From contig OX335644.1 in NCBI GenBank assembly GCA_946894095.1, forward strand, positions 5,933,595 through 5,997,594: a stretch of 64,000 nt of DNA, given 5' to 3'. Made by a program: the position numbers and the translations under genes. The notes beneath the pieces were generated by a model. That model was not told where the DNA came from, ran no database searches, and worked only from the letters and a program-made list of their open reading frames with translations. This stretch comes from Incurvaria masculella. Its lineage: Eukaryota > Arthropoda > Insecta > Lepidoptera > Incurvariidae. Shown piece after piece: positions 33,701-43,188 of this stretch (the stretch's first letter is position 1; each line of letters opens with the position of its first letter).

Positions 33701-35533
33701 CCTCAACAAGGCAGGAACATGGTCTTGATTCGTGTATTGTTTGCACCTGTGGGTTAGTTGAAATATGTTACTGCTTGACTCCTTGGGGTTTATACAAGCG
33801 CCGTGCCTTGCGTCTCTACGATAACCCTGTGGTATCCTAGAATTTAAAGTGTTTTTTTGTGTAAACTATGGAGAATGTTCTTCAGAACTGCATAACGCCA
33901 TTCCTCCATCCCCTTTCTACAACTGCTCAATGCGCAACAAGCAGCCCATTTACTATTAGAACTGACCGATAAATAAAATAAGTAAATCCTTTAAATTAAA
34001 AGGTCGGTAAACTGTGGATTGCACTCTATGCCTTTGATCATGGCGTGAAGAAGCACCTGGCCGGCCCGGATGGTTTTCCCAATCCTTGTGAAAGTTTGAG
34101 AGTTGGGCTTCTTTTAAGAGCCATTTAAATAATTTTGTATTGATTGAATATTGGTTGTACAAACATTGAGTATGTTGGCATAGTATTTTTTTTTGTTTCC
34201 ATAATTTGTTGTATTGAGACACTGCTTGAAGTATACCTTAATGAGAATGTTGTCGCAGAGGAGAGCCTGCAGCGGGCAGCGATGCAGGTGATCGACGACA
34301 TCGTGTCGGACGATAACCTCGTAGACAAAGTGGAGGAGGTGCTGCGTGCGCTGCAGCTCGAGTGGGAGTGGGAGCTACTTCCCAGCCACGAGAAGTACAA
34401 GGTCAGCTCATACATAGTTGCTGAACGCGGGGGGGTGTGCCCTACGAGAGTTCTGGAGCCGACGAGAGCCTGCAGCGAACATCGATGCAAGTGATCGACG
34501 ACATGTTGAACGACAAACTCGTGGACAAGGTGGAGGTGCTGCACTCGAGTGGGAGTGGGAGCTGTTTCCCAGCCACGAGAAGTATAGGCCAAAATCTGTA
34601 ACTAGAGGTGGTACCTCCAGTTACAGATTTCGGCATTCATATATACACTCACAATACCTCCGTTTAAAGTTCAGCAAGTGTTATTGGCGATTAAAATTTG
34701 TTCATACTTGGTTGTTGAGTTTGCTCTCAAACCATAATACTCTTAATTTTTTGTAGATGTTATGGAATTTCATTTTAAGGTATAATGTTTTATTAATTTT
34801 AGTAGCTATAAGAATATACTTCAGTTATTCCTTAACAAGCTATCCTGATACTCAATTCAAACCGCAAATTCCAAATGCAGAACCGTTGATGTAGGTAGTT
34901 ACAATGTACTTCTCAGCTTCGACAAAGGATAGTAGGGATAAACTGCTAACGTCATAAAAGGTATAAAACTCCCTAAATACTTTTTATTTTCGCTGTTACT
35001 ATGATATTTCTAACCAGCGCCATCTCCCCCCACTGCCAGAACTAGTTACACAGTTATTAAACTAGCTTAATTCAAATGAAAACGTTACATTTTAACTATA
35101 AATTCAGTAATGTCATGGAAACCAAACCTCATGGATATTCATTGGTTTGTATTTAATGTATTCTCAAATGTGAATTGCAACGCCATCTGTTGACTTTTAT
35201 TATCCCTATGATGTTTGCAGTCTTCTGAAACTCCGCGCGATGCGAGCGTTTCATAGCAATCGCGTTGGAATGTGCCACTGGACTTTTGAATGCGACCGTA
35301 CATTGCCTGTCATCTGCTCATCTTGCAAACTCGCGATCCCCCTGAACCAATCCAAATGAGTCGTTTGACGTTGATGGCTCTGATGTGTGCCGTGTCAGCA
35401 GGTGGTGGTGATGCTGAACGTGCCGAAGGCTTACCCCAGCATCACGATCGCGTCGCCGCCCGAAGTGGAAGCCTTGGCGAAGAAGAACACGGCGCGCCAG
35501 GCGCTGGAGTACATCAAATTAATGCTGCTGTGA
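21790..35533 (+). CDS. r2d2: R2D2-like double-stranded-RNA-binding protein (six exons)
   Basis: Coding exons: 21790-21951, 25366-25539, 26211-26429, 28206-28338, 34259-34401, 35402-35533. All junctions are GT-AG and in phase; the joined CDS is 963 nt (320 aa). dsRBD 1 spans exons 1-2 (about 2-75): TPISILQEL, QGGPPHQMIFKY, GRSKK then DAKQEAARLCLENL. dsRBD 2 spans the end of exon 2 and exon 3 (about 104-180): SYVALLKEYCEEY, TGPPHCREFKISV, STKKQARQLAAERLYAYLKE. Exons 5-6 form a degenerate third domain (WEWELLPSHEKYK, VVVMLNVPKAYPS, ARQALEYIKLML, stop). R2D2 pairs with Dicer-2 and helps load siRNA onto Argonaute2 in the cytoplasm. Starting directly at the first dsRBD, and about 320 aa (Drosophila 311), favour R2D2; Loquacious/TARBP2 is the alternative. 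Introns hold RTE, SINE, MITE and Tc1/mariner copies. Donors after exons 1-3 and 5 (GTAGCG, GTCGGC, GTCGGT, GTCAGC) are weak. Confidence 0.78.
22388..23060 (-). pseudogene. RTE-type LINE 3' fragment, in R2D2-like intron 1
   Basis: The minus strand contains the catalytic FADDIVFLSNS box (about 23010-23040), then decayed sequence, then the RTE-type C-terminus DRKTECGKITRQGDDDIKCV (about 22490-22550) and AHGQEDWRKFGEAKSTLT near the 3' end. A short (CAGT)n-like tract marks the element end at about 22380. It is full of frameshifts. A sister copy at 44880-46500 is interrupted by another LINE. Confidence 0.78.
23061..24473. other. intronic DNA, no gene recognised
   Basis: This is intron 1 of the R2D2-like gene. 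A (TTA)n tract at about 24012-24038 follows GTAAATAAATAA and probably marks the 3' tail of an old LINE. Nothing else is recognised. Confidence 0.5.
24474..24873 (+). mobile_element. SINE with tRNA-like head
   Basis: The head reads AGCCTAGTGGCCCGGGGACT and then GGGTTCAATTCCGAC, a polymerase III B-box like that of tRNA. From GGTTCGGAATCCATG on it has the same body as the 5S-headed SINE at 10686: CTACTAGGTGGTAGGGTTTA, GTTGGTACCATCGCATTGGA and GAAGGTCCTGGCATGGCACC. It ends with the GGCTAATATCA...TGGTATTAGCC hairpin and an A-run. Confidence 0.85.
26058..26105 (-). repeat. short SINE fragment in R2D2-like intron 2
   Basis: GTTAAGAAGGGGACCTTACG and TGGAATCCGAACC match, in reverse, the start of the SINE body (GGTTCGGATTCCACGTTAAG...). 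It lies about 100 bp before exon 3. Confidence 0.5.
26452..26600. repeat. small MITE, TGCACGA ends, copy 1
   Basis: It runs from GTGCACGAAAAGAC to CTCGTCGTGCAAT. The interior TGATTAA, CACGTCACT and AGTGACGTGTTTGAATATTG recur in inverse order at 43029-43188. About 150 bp, non-coding, in R2D2-like intron 3. Confidence 0.6.
26830..26995 (-). repeat. LINE 5'-region fragment
   Basis: The reverse complement (GGCGGCTGTGCTGA, AAAGGTGCTCAGAAAAGC, CCTCGCGAATCCACGCTCAG, GACTATCGCTGAGCTA) matches 32235-32395, where an endonuclease-like LINE reading frame follows. This is a second, reversed copy of the same 5' region, in intron 3. Confidence 0.6.
26996..28205. other. intronic DNA, not assigned
   Basis: Intron 3 of the R2D2-like gene. 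A GC-rich block at about 27770-28080 with overlapping short open frames stands out from the AT-rich surroundings and resembles repeat sequence, but I cannot name it. A short (CCTAA)n run lies at about 27567-27580. Confidence 0.4.
28497..28855 (-). repeat. MITE-like repeat, AGGGATAA family, copy 2 (reversed)
   Basis: AGGGATAATAAAAGTC, GGCGTTGCAATTCACATTCC and later TGGTTAGAAATGGC are the inverse of blocks in copies 9950 and 34923. It lies in R2D2-like intron 4. Confidence 0.65.
28878..30064 (+). mobile_element. Tc1/mariner-superfamily element with truncated transposase
   Basis: The ends are inverted: CACCGTGTCCGGAATAAGGT at the left and ...ACCTTATACCGGACACGGTG at the right, each flanked by TA (28876-28877, 30065-30066). 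The 1187-bp element holds the N-terminal half of a transposase (29286-29795). The region coding for the rest of the catalytic domain is missing, so the copy needs transposase from elsewhere. It lies in R2D2-like intron 4, same orientation as the gene. Confidence 0.85.
29286..29795 (+). pseudogene. truncated transposase: HTH domains plus first catalytic Asp
   Basis: The 169-residue ORF starts at a true ATG. MILAYGECHGNALAALHLYR and RFPNRRQPADSRTI are typical of the first helix-turn-helix of insect Tc1/mariner-like transposases; RTSTRKAARVLNMSKSTIHS is the second. LLPADHVRRVNFCQWL and VLWTDESMFTNNG (first catalytic Asp, about residue 141) follow. The frame then leaves the family (WWQIERRVVLEGAAA) and stops, consistent with an internal deletion. 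The product could bind DNA but lacks the rest of the catalytic triad. Confidence 0.82.
30327..30674 (-). repeat. GTGCGAGTCGGACTCGCAC repeat with (ACGG)16 expansion
   Basis: The full-length copy runs AAAAAACCGGCCAAGTGCGA to TACGGAACCCTAAAAA. Its tetranucleotide core is 16 perfect ACGG units (30553-30616), the longest of the family in this window, and length variation is expected. It lies in R2D2-like intron 4. Confidence 0.9.
30758..31195 (+). mobile_element. TTAA MITE copy 3, 3' truncated
   Basis: TTAA (30754-30757) precedes GGTGGCCATTCTCGGCTG, and the family interior follows (ACAGTATAAAACCGTGCTAT, TTTGGTAAGATTTACG, CCAACGGTCACCAGACATCT). It breaks off at TAGTTTAATCA before the right end. 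Confidence 0.8.
31780..32840 (+). pseudogene. LINE 5' region and decayed endonuclease
   Basis: The 32235-32395 part matches the reversed fragment at 26830-26995. Downstream, at about 32400-32640, the plus strand reads NLNARQLHLEQNKPTLLFLT followed by ET, like the start of a LINE apurinic endonuclease (N..L....HLE..KP.LLFLTET). Stops and frameshifts follow at once. It lies in R2D2-like intron 4. The 24-bp duplication GCAGGGTTCTAACTAATGCA(AATT) at 31434-31481 lies just upstream. Confidence 0.55.
32880..33303 (+). mobile_element. SINE with tRNA-like head
   Basis: GGCTCATAGCCTAGTGGTGC and GACCCGGGTTCAATTCCGAC form an A-box/B-box style head close to the 24474 copy. The shared body (TAGGTGGTAGGGTTTATTCC, CGGGTTGGTATCATCGCATT), the TGGTATTAGCC hairpin and an A-rich tail follow. 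It lies in R2D2-like intron 4. Confidence 0.85.
33304..34258. other. end of R2D2-like intron 4, not assigned
   Basis: An 84-codon minus-strand ATG frame (33360-33614) with scattered cysteines is present but resembles nothing I know. No other feature is seen before the exon 5 acceptor at about 34257-34258. Confidence 0.4.
34462..34590 (+). pseudogene. decayed tandem duplicate of R2D2-like exon 5
   Basis: GAGAGCCTGCAGCG, ATGCAAGTGATCGACGACAT, CTCGTGGACAAGG, ACTCGAGTGGGAGTGGGAGC and CCCAGCCACGAGAAGTA follow exon 5 (34259-34401) almost word for word. The copy has lost 3 nt and about 13 nt at two internal points, which shifts the frame. Exon 5's donor (CAAG|GTCAGC) has become TATAGGCC, so no splice donor remains. 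It lies about 60 bp after exon 5 in intron 5. Confidence 0.88.
34923..35212 (+). repeat. MITE-like repeat, AGGGATAA family, copy 3
   Basis: It starts AGGGATAAACTGCTAACG and ends GACTTTTATTATCCCT, so the termini are inverted over AGGGATAA. It shares ATTTCTAACCAGCGCCATCT and TGTGAATTGCAACGCCATCT with copy 1. It lies in intron 5, about 190 bp before exon 6. Confidence 0.75.
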
Positions 35534-36390
35534 TTAGTTGATGTTTGTTTGCTTTAAGATGATCGTTAACCTATTAATCTACGAGCGATAACCGTTTACT
35601 TGCTCTGATTGTTTTACTAGGTTTTTGCGATAGATTTCAAAAACTGTCTTTCGGTATGTTTTATTTTTTTTATTTATCGTTTAGATTGGAAAATATTGAC
35701 TGATAAACATTGGAGTCATTTCTTTTTTTTACATCATTTCAGATAATTTTTTTAGCAGAAAATGCAGATATTTACAAAACAAAAAAAAACATACGGACAT
35801 AGAATCAAGCTTTCTCAAGTGATTGAATTTTTTTGTTGAAAATCTGATGATTTTTAGGGGTTTGGGCCGTTTAGGCAATCGTCTTTAGCTAGTTTAATTC
35901 GCGGTCGGCGTGCAAAATAGTGTCTTGGCCAATGGATAAAGTAAAAATTTCTTCAAATTTTAAAATCTTAGAGTCCCGCTTCATTCACGATAGTCTTAAG
36001 TTGTGCAATGGCGAGGTGGTGACTTCATTGGATTTTGAAAGAGCCTCATGTTGATAGTACCTAAGAAGAGTTATCCTAATAATTACAATATCACAGGGTT
36101 TTATACATCTCAGAGAGAGATTTAAAAGGTAAAAACTAACAAATCTATAGCATCCTAAATTGAGTTAGAAACATCTGTTTATCTATCAGTTACATAGATA
36201 TAACCAAGAATTCCTAGTCAAACTATCATACAATAGGAATGTGCAAAGATGAAATATTGGAAATAAAAACGTACATTACAGAATTGGTGTAAGATTTGTA
36301 TTTTAGGTAATGGGGCCACAAATCCAATCCAATCCAAAATTGTTAGAGTGGATGTTTTGTAATATTTATTAATATGTTTAGTTTTTCTTT

Positions 36391-36401
36391 AATAAAATAA
36401 A
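36391..36401 (+). terminator. likely poly(A) signal of the R2D2-like gene
   Basis: Two overlapping AATAAA hexamers (AATAAAATAAA) lie about 860 nt after the stop codon and are followed by a GT/T-rich stretch (TATTTTGTTATTG). The 3' end would then be at about 36415-36430. Earlier, weaker A-rich signals cannot be excluded. Confidence 0.4.
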
Positions 36402-36842
36402 TGAATATTTTGTTATTGATCTTGTTGCTTATTTATGTGTATGTCTAACAGGGATATAGAAAAATACGTTCTTTGGCCAAACCTGGCAGATGGCATTATA
36501 AACCTTTCGTTCTGCTATGTGGAGTGTAGTGAACGCTATCTATAAATTAACCTTAACCTAACCAGTCCGTGTCGGGACCCGCAATTTGCCAATGTTCGCT
36601 GGTTTTACCTGATGTTCACCATTGCTGTGGTTGTTGCTTACATTACAAGCTTTAATGTTTAATATGAAAGCTTGTAATATACCTACTTATGTGCTTACAG
36701 CCAATGCCTGCGAGTCTCCACATATAAGACACCCGAACCTATATGTGTTGCTCTTTTGAATGTGCATACCACTGCAGATAATTATTCTGGAGAATATCAA
36801 ATAAGCAAATTGACAATTTGAATCGCTGTTCCCGTTTAAGGT

Positions 36843-37203
36843 CGGCCCGTAAGCATCAGAAAATTTCGCCTCCCATACAAACGTAGTTTACTAATAATTT
36901 GAAAACCACAGTTCCAATTTACAATATATTTTGTATCTAATATTAGGCTACAAATATCTGTGTCTACATGTCTTTGTTTTTTCGGTAAATGTATTCTGGG
37001 TCAAACCACAGAGAAAACAAAATTTGTATGAAGATTTTCTTTTTGCTTTATTTCCATTGGTTTGGATTTAAAAAAAAAAACAAAAGCATGCAGACACAGA
37101 TATTTGTTACCTGATATTAGATATTAAATATCAATTTAATAGGAATAGCGGTTTCCAAATTATTAGTAAACTACGTTTGTATGGGGGACATTGCTTACGG
37201 GCC
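36843..37203. repeat. MITE with ~60-bp inverted ends (GGCCCGTAAGCA)
   Basis: GGCCCGTAAGCATCAG, CCCATACAAACGTAGTTTAC and TAATAATTTG.AAACC at the left are mirrored at the right (GGTTTCCAAATTATTAGTAA, CTACGTTTGTATGGG, GCTTACGGGCC). About 361 bp, non-coding. Confidence 0.75.
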
Positions 37204-37445
37204 GTTCTTAAGTCATGTGACAAACATGTGTGAAACTTCTATGTGACGGTTCTTAAAAGTTCAAACCACTAAAGAGAAAGGAAGAAGTGGCAAGTGCTCG
37301 ATATCGTGTCCCCGCTATATGGTCAAAATGACTAGGGAATGCGGCGGCACTTCATATGCCAAATAGCGTTTGTCAAGTCAGTTCCCACCTACATAAACCC
37401 TCCAATACGTCTGCGACTATGTTTGCATGTGGCATGTACCTTTAA

Positions 37446-37845
37446 GGTGGCCCATCCCGCTCATCTCCCCATACAAAAGAGGAAAGAAGATCACGCCCAT
37501 ATTTCTTGTCAGAGATCCAAAATTTTGCTCAAAATAGCTTTATTTGATCGAACTAGATGTCTGATGACAATTGGCGTTGTAAAATTGTGTTTGGTTTCTA
37601 AGTTATAAGGTCCGAAAGTTCTCATTTTTCGCGCGTTTTATACAATAACTTTGGAGGTGGATTACGCAATGATAAAGTAAGAACATCTTAAAAATATTAG
37701 TCATCAGACATAGCTTATTTAATCAAGATTTATAATCTATTTGGTTTTTGTTCGATTTTTTACTACAGCGGTCGTGATTTCCTTTTAGCTGTAAGTCGTT
37801 TTCAAATTAAAATTTTCGTAAATCTTACCAAATCATACACAATTT
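37446..37845 (-). mobile_element. TTAA MITE copy 4, truncated by a LINE
   Basis: TTAA (37442-37445) precedes GGTGGCCCATCCCGCTCA, and the reversed family sequence follows (TAGATGTCTGATGAC, TTTTATACAATAACTTTGGA, GGTCGTGATTTCC). It stops at AATCATACACAA, directly against the poly(T) of the minus-strand LINE. Confidence 0.82.
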
Positions 37846-39990
37846 TTTTTTTTTTCTATTGATTTGGTTAGGGCTTTAGCCATGTTTGACTATGCCAGCC
37901 CCATAGTAACTATTTCAGTTTACTGATTGCTACGCAGGACAAGAGAATTATTAAAAAATGTGGTCACAATTTGGAACTCTTCACTTTGTGGTTGGCTCAG
38001 AGCTTCATGGATTTTGAAGAATAAATTCAGTCTGTCTGTACATAGATCTTTCAACAGTTTGTTTCTCATAACCTGGTTCCGGGCACAATCCAAAAGTACG
38101 TGGAGCTGATCCTCTGCTTGTTGACAAGCGGAGCAGTTAGGCGAGTCAACTATTCGCATAAAGTGTAGTGTCTTATTTAGTGTTGTATGTCCGGATCTTA
38201 GTCTGACGCCTGTCACTATGTTAGATCTTGGCAATTTAGAATTGAGAAGCCATGGTGTTTTAAGTGGTTCACATTGAATTGTTTTATACCATATTCCTTT
38301 CTCTACCGACCTTCTATCGTAATGCTCTTTCCATAGAGTTTGACATGAGCTTTTTAAATTAGACAATATGTCGGTAGAGCATGGATCACAATTGATTTCA
38401 ATGCATTCTGATGACATAACTGCTTGCTTAGCCAACCTGTCTGCAATTTCATTTCCTAGTACTCCAACATGAGATGGAATCCATTGTAGGTGAATGTTTT
38501 TTCCATTTGACTGAAGCGTTAGAATATCATTTAGAATTGTGTATGTTATGCGTCTACCCCGACTCTCTCTCGTAGCCATAATGAGGTGTTGAAGAGCACT
38601 TTTAGAGTCAGTAAATATGACAATGTTGTCCTCATTAGTTGTTGCTGCGTACGAGAGGGCTTCGGAAATAGCTATTAGTTCAATTGTCATGATCGGTAAT
38701 AGGCCACAGTTAACCTTGAACTCTATACCGTGTGATGCTATCATATCCCAAAAAGATGCTCCATTTCCTCTTAGATCCTTAGAGCCATCCGAGTATAAAT
38801 GTCTGTATTCCCTGTATTCATTACCTATTAGAGCCTCAGTGATGGATCTGAGTTCCAGAGATGACAATTGTTTTTTTGATTTGTCAATGCCCTGAATGTT
38901 ACTGTGGATACATCTAGTGGACACATTAGATACCCATGTCGGAAGTGAGTACATTGGCAGAGTAGAGTGATTTTCTAATGTAATGTTTTTAAACTTATTG
39001 TAAAAGTTGGCAAGTAACGGCATCTTTCTATTCTGCCAATATACGCGATCTGTCATTTCTGTAAGTTTTTCAAGCAGGTCTATGACAGGGTTGTTTGTTT
39101 TTGACCTTGCCCTTAACACATATTTGCCAGCCAAGTAAGCTCTCCTTACATGTAGTGGATAGACACACAGGTCACTCTCCATGACGTGTATTGGTGTAGT
39201 ACGGCTATAGCTTCCTACAATTCTTAGAGCTCTATTCTGGATAATATTTAATTTTTCTAGTCTTGTGTGTGCGGCGTTCCCATAGAGAAAGCATCCATAA
39301 TCTAATCGGCTACGCATCAATGCAATGTAGAGTCTCCTTATGTGGGCTGGATGCATTCCCCACGAGGGGCCCCGCAAGTACTTTAAATATATTATTAAAT
39401 TTGTTAACCTTAAGTATTACCTCATTAATTTGTTTGCTCCACCTGAGCCCCTCATCCAGCCATAATCCAAGTGATTTAACAGTGTTACTTCGTTTAACAG
39501 GTATTCCATTAATATTTACATTAGACATTATTTTTCTGTGACCTCTGGCAAACACACAAATTTATGTTTTGGAAGTTGAGATTTCTAGACCTATTACAGA
39601 CAAAGTATTAACAAATATTTGAAGGGCTTCTTCTATGCATAGAGCAGCATATTTTAAGTTAGGGGTAGTTTTGAACAGTATAAAGTCATCAGCATATTGC
39701 ACAACATTGACAACCCCGTTGCGGATTCGATGGCATATTTCTGTTGTTACAGTGTTAAAGAGTATTGGTGATATCGGATCGCCTTGAGCCAATCCTTTTG
39801 AACATTTTCGTACAATTGTACCATGGTTTTCTGTAACGACTTCCAGGTGTCTCTCTCTTAAAAATAGGTAGAAATATTGACAAAAGTTCCTGCCAACATT
39901 AAGTGATTTTAAGCAGGATATAATTGATTCCACATTGACATTGTTATATGCACTGTCAAAAACAAAACTTGTAACAATAGCCGGATTGAA
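37846..39990 (-). pseudogene. I-type LINE, 5' truncated, with RNase H domain
   Basis: The minus-strand element ends in about 13 T on the plus strand (its poly(A) tail). Reading 5' to 3': a palm fragment (FVFDSAYNNV), KGLAQGDPISPILFN and the catalytic VQYADDF (39562-39933). A TAA stop follows at about 39560, then CVFARGHRKIM and LWLDEGLRWSKQI. A frameshift near 39378 leads into a 485-codon frame (37920-39377). That frame holds a complete RNase H domain: D197 (YSDGS), E233 (TIELIAI), D257 (FTDSKSAL), H303 (PSHVG), D313 (NEIADRLA), plus a C-terminal CX2C...HX4C finger (CSACQQAEDQLHVLLDC). RNase H places it in the I group. Not functional. Confidence 0.88.
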
Positions 39991-40892
39991 CTTATTGCTG
40001 CAATCAATATATTACGAGATCTTTCGCGGGCGCACAAAACGCGAACATCAAGCGGTTAAGGGGGTTTGTGTGTCCATGTGGATGGCGCCACAGTCGTTCG
40101 TCGATATTTCTGCTTTACATAACTCAAATCAATAAGCTTAACTTAACCGACATGCCCTGGTTTTCAATGGAATCGATATACCCTACAGTAAAACTGTAAA
40201 AAACCTTGGCTTGATAATGGATGAGACAATGTCGTGGCTGCCACAAGTAACGGAGGTTAGTCGAAAGGTTTTTGCCAGCTTTCATTCTCTTCAGCGCTTG
40301 CAAAATTTCATTCCTACTCCTACTAAAATTACATTAGCACAATCTCTGCTTATTCCTATACTCGATTATGCCGATGTGTGTTATCCTGATCTCACCCAAG
40401 TCTTGCTTAACAAGCTAGACCGTCTCCTTAACTTGTGCATACGCTATATTTTCGGATTGCGTAGGTTTGACCATATCTCTGAATTTCGTGTTCGGCTTCA
40501 ATGGCTTGATATTCGTTGTCGCAGAAATATGCACGTCCTTTCTCTTCTTTTCTCCATTCTTGATAACCCGGAAGCTCCTAAGTATCTAAAAGATCGGTTC
40601 GGTTTTCTATGTTCGCATGGTCTTCCGTTGTGATCCACTGACTCACGCCTTCTCTGTATTCCTTCTCACTTTTCCGCTTCCTACTCAAACTCTTTTACAG
40701 TGCAAGCTGCACGCATGTGGAACGCCCTTCCGGTAGAAGTTCGGCAATCACCATCCTTGCTTATTTTTAAAAGAAGGTTATTTTTACATTTTAAGTAAAT
40801 TAACCACTTCCTGTCCCAATAAATATAGAAGTTTTTTTATCTCAATTTGAACTCTAGTAAGTATATATTTTATATAAATATGTGTATTATCT

Positions 40893-40928
<36 letters not shown>

Positions 40929-41207
40929 TTATATACATATAATTTTATATGTAATAGTATTATAAAATAGTTTATGTATTAATATATTTATCATATTGTA
41001 AAGTATATGTTGTAATATTTACAAATTTGTCAATTAGTTAAGTTTTATTACACTCTCTGTTACTTTTCTTTGCTACCTAATATGTTTTCGTGATATCCCT
41101 AAGGTATACTGGTAGAGAATGCCATTTGGTATTAAGTGTTCCTTTTTGCCATTGTTTTATGTAAAACGAGCAAATAAATGATATTTCATTTCATTTCATT
41201 TCAACTC
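39991..41207 (+). pseudogene. CR1-like LINE 3' fragment with (ATTTC)n tail, copy 1
   Basis: The frame at about 40150-40633 reads NGIDIPYSKTVKNLGLIMDE, KVFASFHSLQRLQNFIPTPT, AQSLLIPILDYADVCYPDL, NLCIRYIFGLRRFDHISEF and ends LCSHGLPL at a stop. Further family sequence (TVQAARMWNALPVEVRQS) follows out of frame. The non-coding part contains a (TA)15 microsatellite (40896-40925) and ends AATAAATGATATTTC with ATTTC repeats, a typical LINE tail. It abuts the minus-strand LINE head to head near 39990. Confidence 0.8.
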
Positions 41208-41550
41208 CCAAGAGGTTGCAATCTATAACTGAGACGAATGCTAACTCGTATTCAGAGTGAGTAGTCAACATTTAATATGATGTCCATTATCACCGGAATA
41301 AACAAACAAAATGTCATTTAGTCTGGAGATAATCCGATAATCTGGTAAAAATCCGATAATGCGTTGTGAGTGACTGGTGACTCACAACGCTTTCGTACTC
41401 ACGAAATGACAGCCACTAGTACCTACAATTAAAAAGGTTGTTCCTTTTTAATTATTCTAATTAGATTGCAATGACACAACATAACATTTGTAGTTTGATG
41501 ACATCAGGCGAAAGCGTTTCACTTTCATCTGTGACTACCAAACTGAACGT

Positions 41551-41705
41551 CAGGTATTAGCATACTATTAGCCTAACACACAACATGGGAACTAGGTGCC
41601 ATGGCAGGACCTTCCTTATATTGCTCGGCTACATTGAACTGGATGGAAAACACGAACAATTTTCATTGCCGCTTCGACCATCGTTCATTCAATGCGATTG
41701 CACCA
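41551..41705 (-). repeat. SINE fragment, reverse orientation
   Basis: GTATTAGCATACTATTAGCC, GGAACTAGGTGCCATGGCAG, GCTACATTGAACTGGATGG and GCCGCTTCGACCATCG match the reversed body of the 10686 family. The hairpin end is present; the head is absent. Confidence 0.75.
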
Positions 41706-42043
41706 ACCCGAGCGGAAGACTAAACAAAAAAAACATTACGAGAAATCCATAGCAGCGAACTACTACCTCTCCCCTTCCAACCTCCATCCTAGCGTTATAA
41801 TTTGTATATAGTATGCATGTACTTACTCCCTCTCCTACCGGTTCGTACCCGTCGCCTTCCCTTATACCACTAGTGTATTCGTAAGAGGGGAGACACTGTT
41901 GAGGCACTCTCCTCTACTGCCAGTTCCCCCACCACATAACTATTTCCCTCAATTTTGTAACGTTTGAACCATAGATGAAAAGGAAGGAGATACGAGTATG
42001 GCATCGAGCGCGTCTAGTATGGGACCCGCTGTCTCCAATTTTC

Positions 42044-42340
42044 AAAACCGGCCAAGTGCGAGTCGGACTCGCACACGAAGGGTTCCGTACCATCGTAAAA
42101 GATTAAATACAAAAAATCACGTTTTTTGTATGGGAGGCCCCTTTAATTATTATTATTTTGTAAACTTACCTATTTGTTGTTATAGCGGCAAAATAAATAC
42201 ACACTCTGTGAAAATTTCAGCTGTTTATATGTTACGGTTACTGAGATACAGCCCTGTGACAGAGGGACGGACGGACGGACGGACAGCGGAGTCTTAGTAA
42301 TAGGGTTCCGTTTTCGCCCTTTGGGTACGGAACCCTAACA
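42044..42340 (-). repeat. GTGCGAGTCGGACTCGCAC repeat
   Basis: Full copy from AAAACCGGCCAAGTGCGAG to TTTGGGTACGGAACCCTAAC, with only four perfect ACGG units. Same orientation as 30327-30674. Confidence 0.9.
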
Positions 42341-42358
42341 ACTGCCAATCCTACTTAA

Positions 42359-42899
42359 GGTGGCCCAACCCGGCGGTACGAACTCATTCGCGGGCACGGT
42401 ACAAAACCGTGCTGTTGCGCTCTGGAACCTTCTTTGTTTCAAAGAATAAGACAGGCTCCGTGATGAGGAAGATGCAACATGTCCACAAAAAGACAATGTG
42501 CATAGTGTATGATTTGGTAAGATTTACGAAAATTTTGGTTTCAAAATGACTTATCGCTAAAAGTAAACAACGACCGCTGTAGTCAAAAATCTAACAAAAA
42601 CCAAATAGATTATAAATCGTGATTAAATAAGCGATGTCTGATGACTAATATTTTTAAGATTTTCTTACTTTATCATTGCGTAATAAACCACCAAAGTTAT
42701 TGTATAAAACGCACGAAAAATTCGATTTTTCGGACCTTATAACTTAGAAACCAAACACAATTTTACAATGCCAACGGTCATCAGACATCTAGTTCGATCA
42801 AATAAAGCTCTTTTAAGAAACAGTTGGGATCTCTGATAAGAAATATGGGCGTGATCTTCTTTCCCCGTTTGTATGGTGAGTTGAGAGGGTTGGGCCACC
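42359..42899 (+). mobile_element. TTAA-flanked MITE copy 5
   Basis: 541 bp between TTAA at 42355-42358 and 42900-42903. Inverted ends GGTGGCCCAACCCG and ...GGTTGGGCCACC. It closely follows copy 2 throughout. Confidence 0.9.
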
Positions 42900-43028
42900 T
42901 TAAGGCTGGGAATGTGAAAATATGAAACTGACACTTGTATTCAAAGTGCGCCAATTCCAAAGCGTGAACATTGTGTACAGATTTGATTGAGGTAACAATT
43001 ACTCATCAGAAATCATTACACTGTCCCA

Positions 43029-43188
43029 ATTGCACGAAGAGACGGCCGACTTAATCAATATTCAAACCCGTCACTTTTAGTGACTTTTAGTAGAGTTACT
43101 TCCAAACTGTACGTTGTACTAAGTGATGTACGTGTGTAATCATACGTTGACTTTGAATTTGATGTTCTTTCCTTTCGTGCACTCTAGT
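43029..43188. repeat. small MITE, TGCACGA ends, copy 2
   Basis: Runs from ATTGCACGAAGAGACGG to CCTTTCGTGCACTC. CAATATTCAAACCCGTCAC and GTGTGTAATCATACGTTG correspond in inverse to 26452-26600. Confidence 0.6.

Noticed and set aside
34125..34592. 155-codon minus-strand frame rich in Ser
   Set aside because: Antisense to R2D2-like exon 5 and its pseudo-exon copy.
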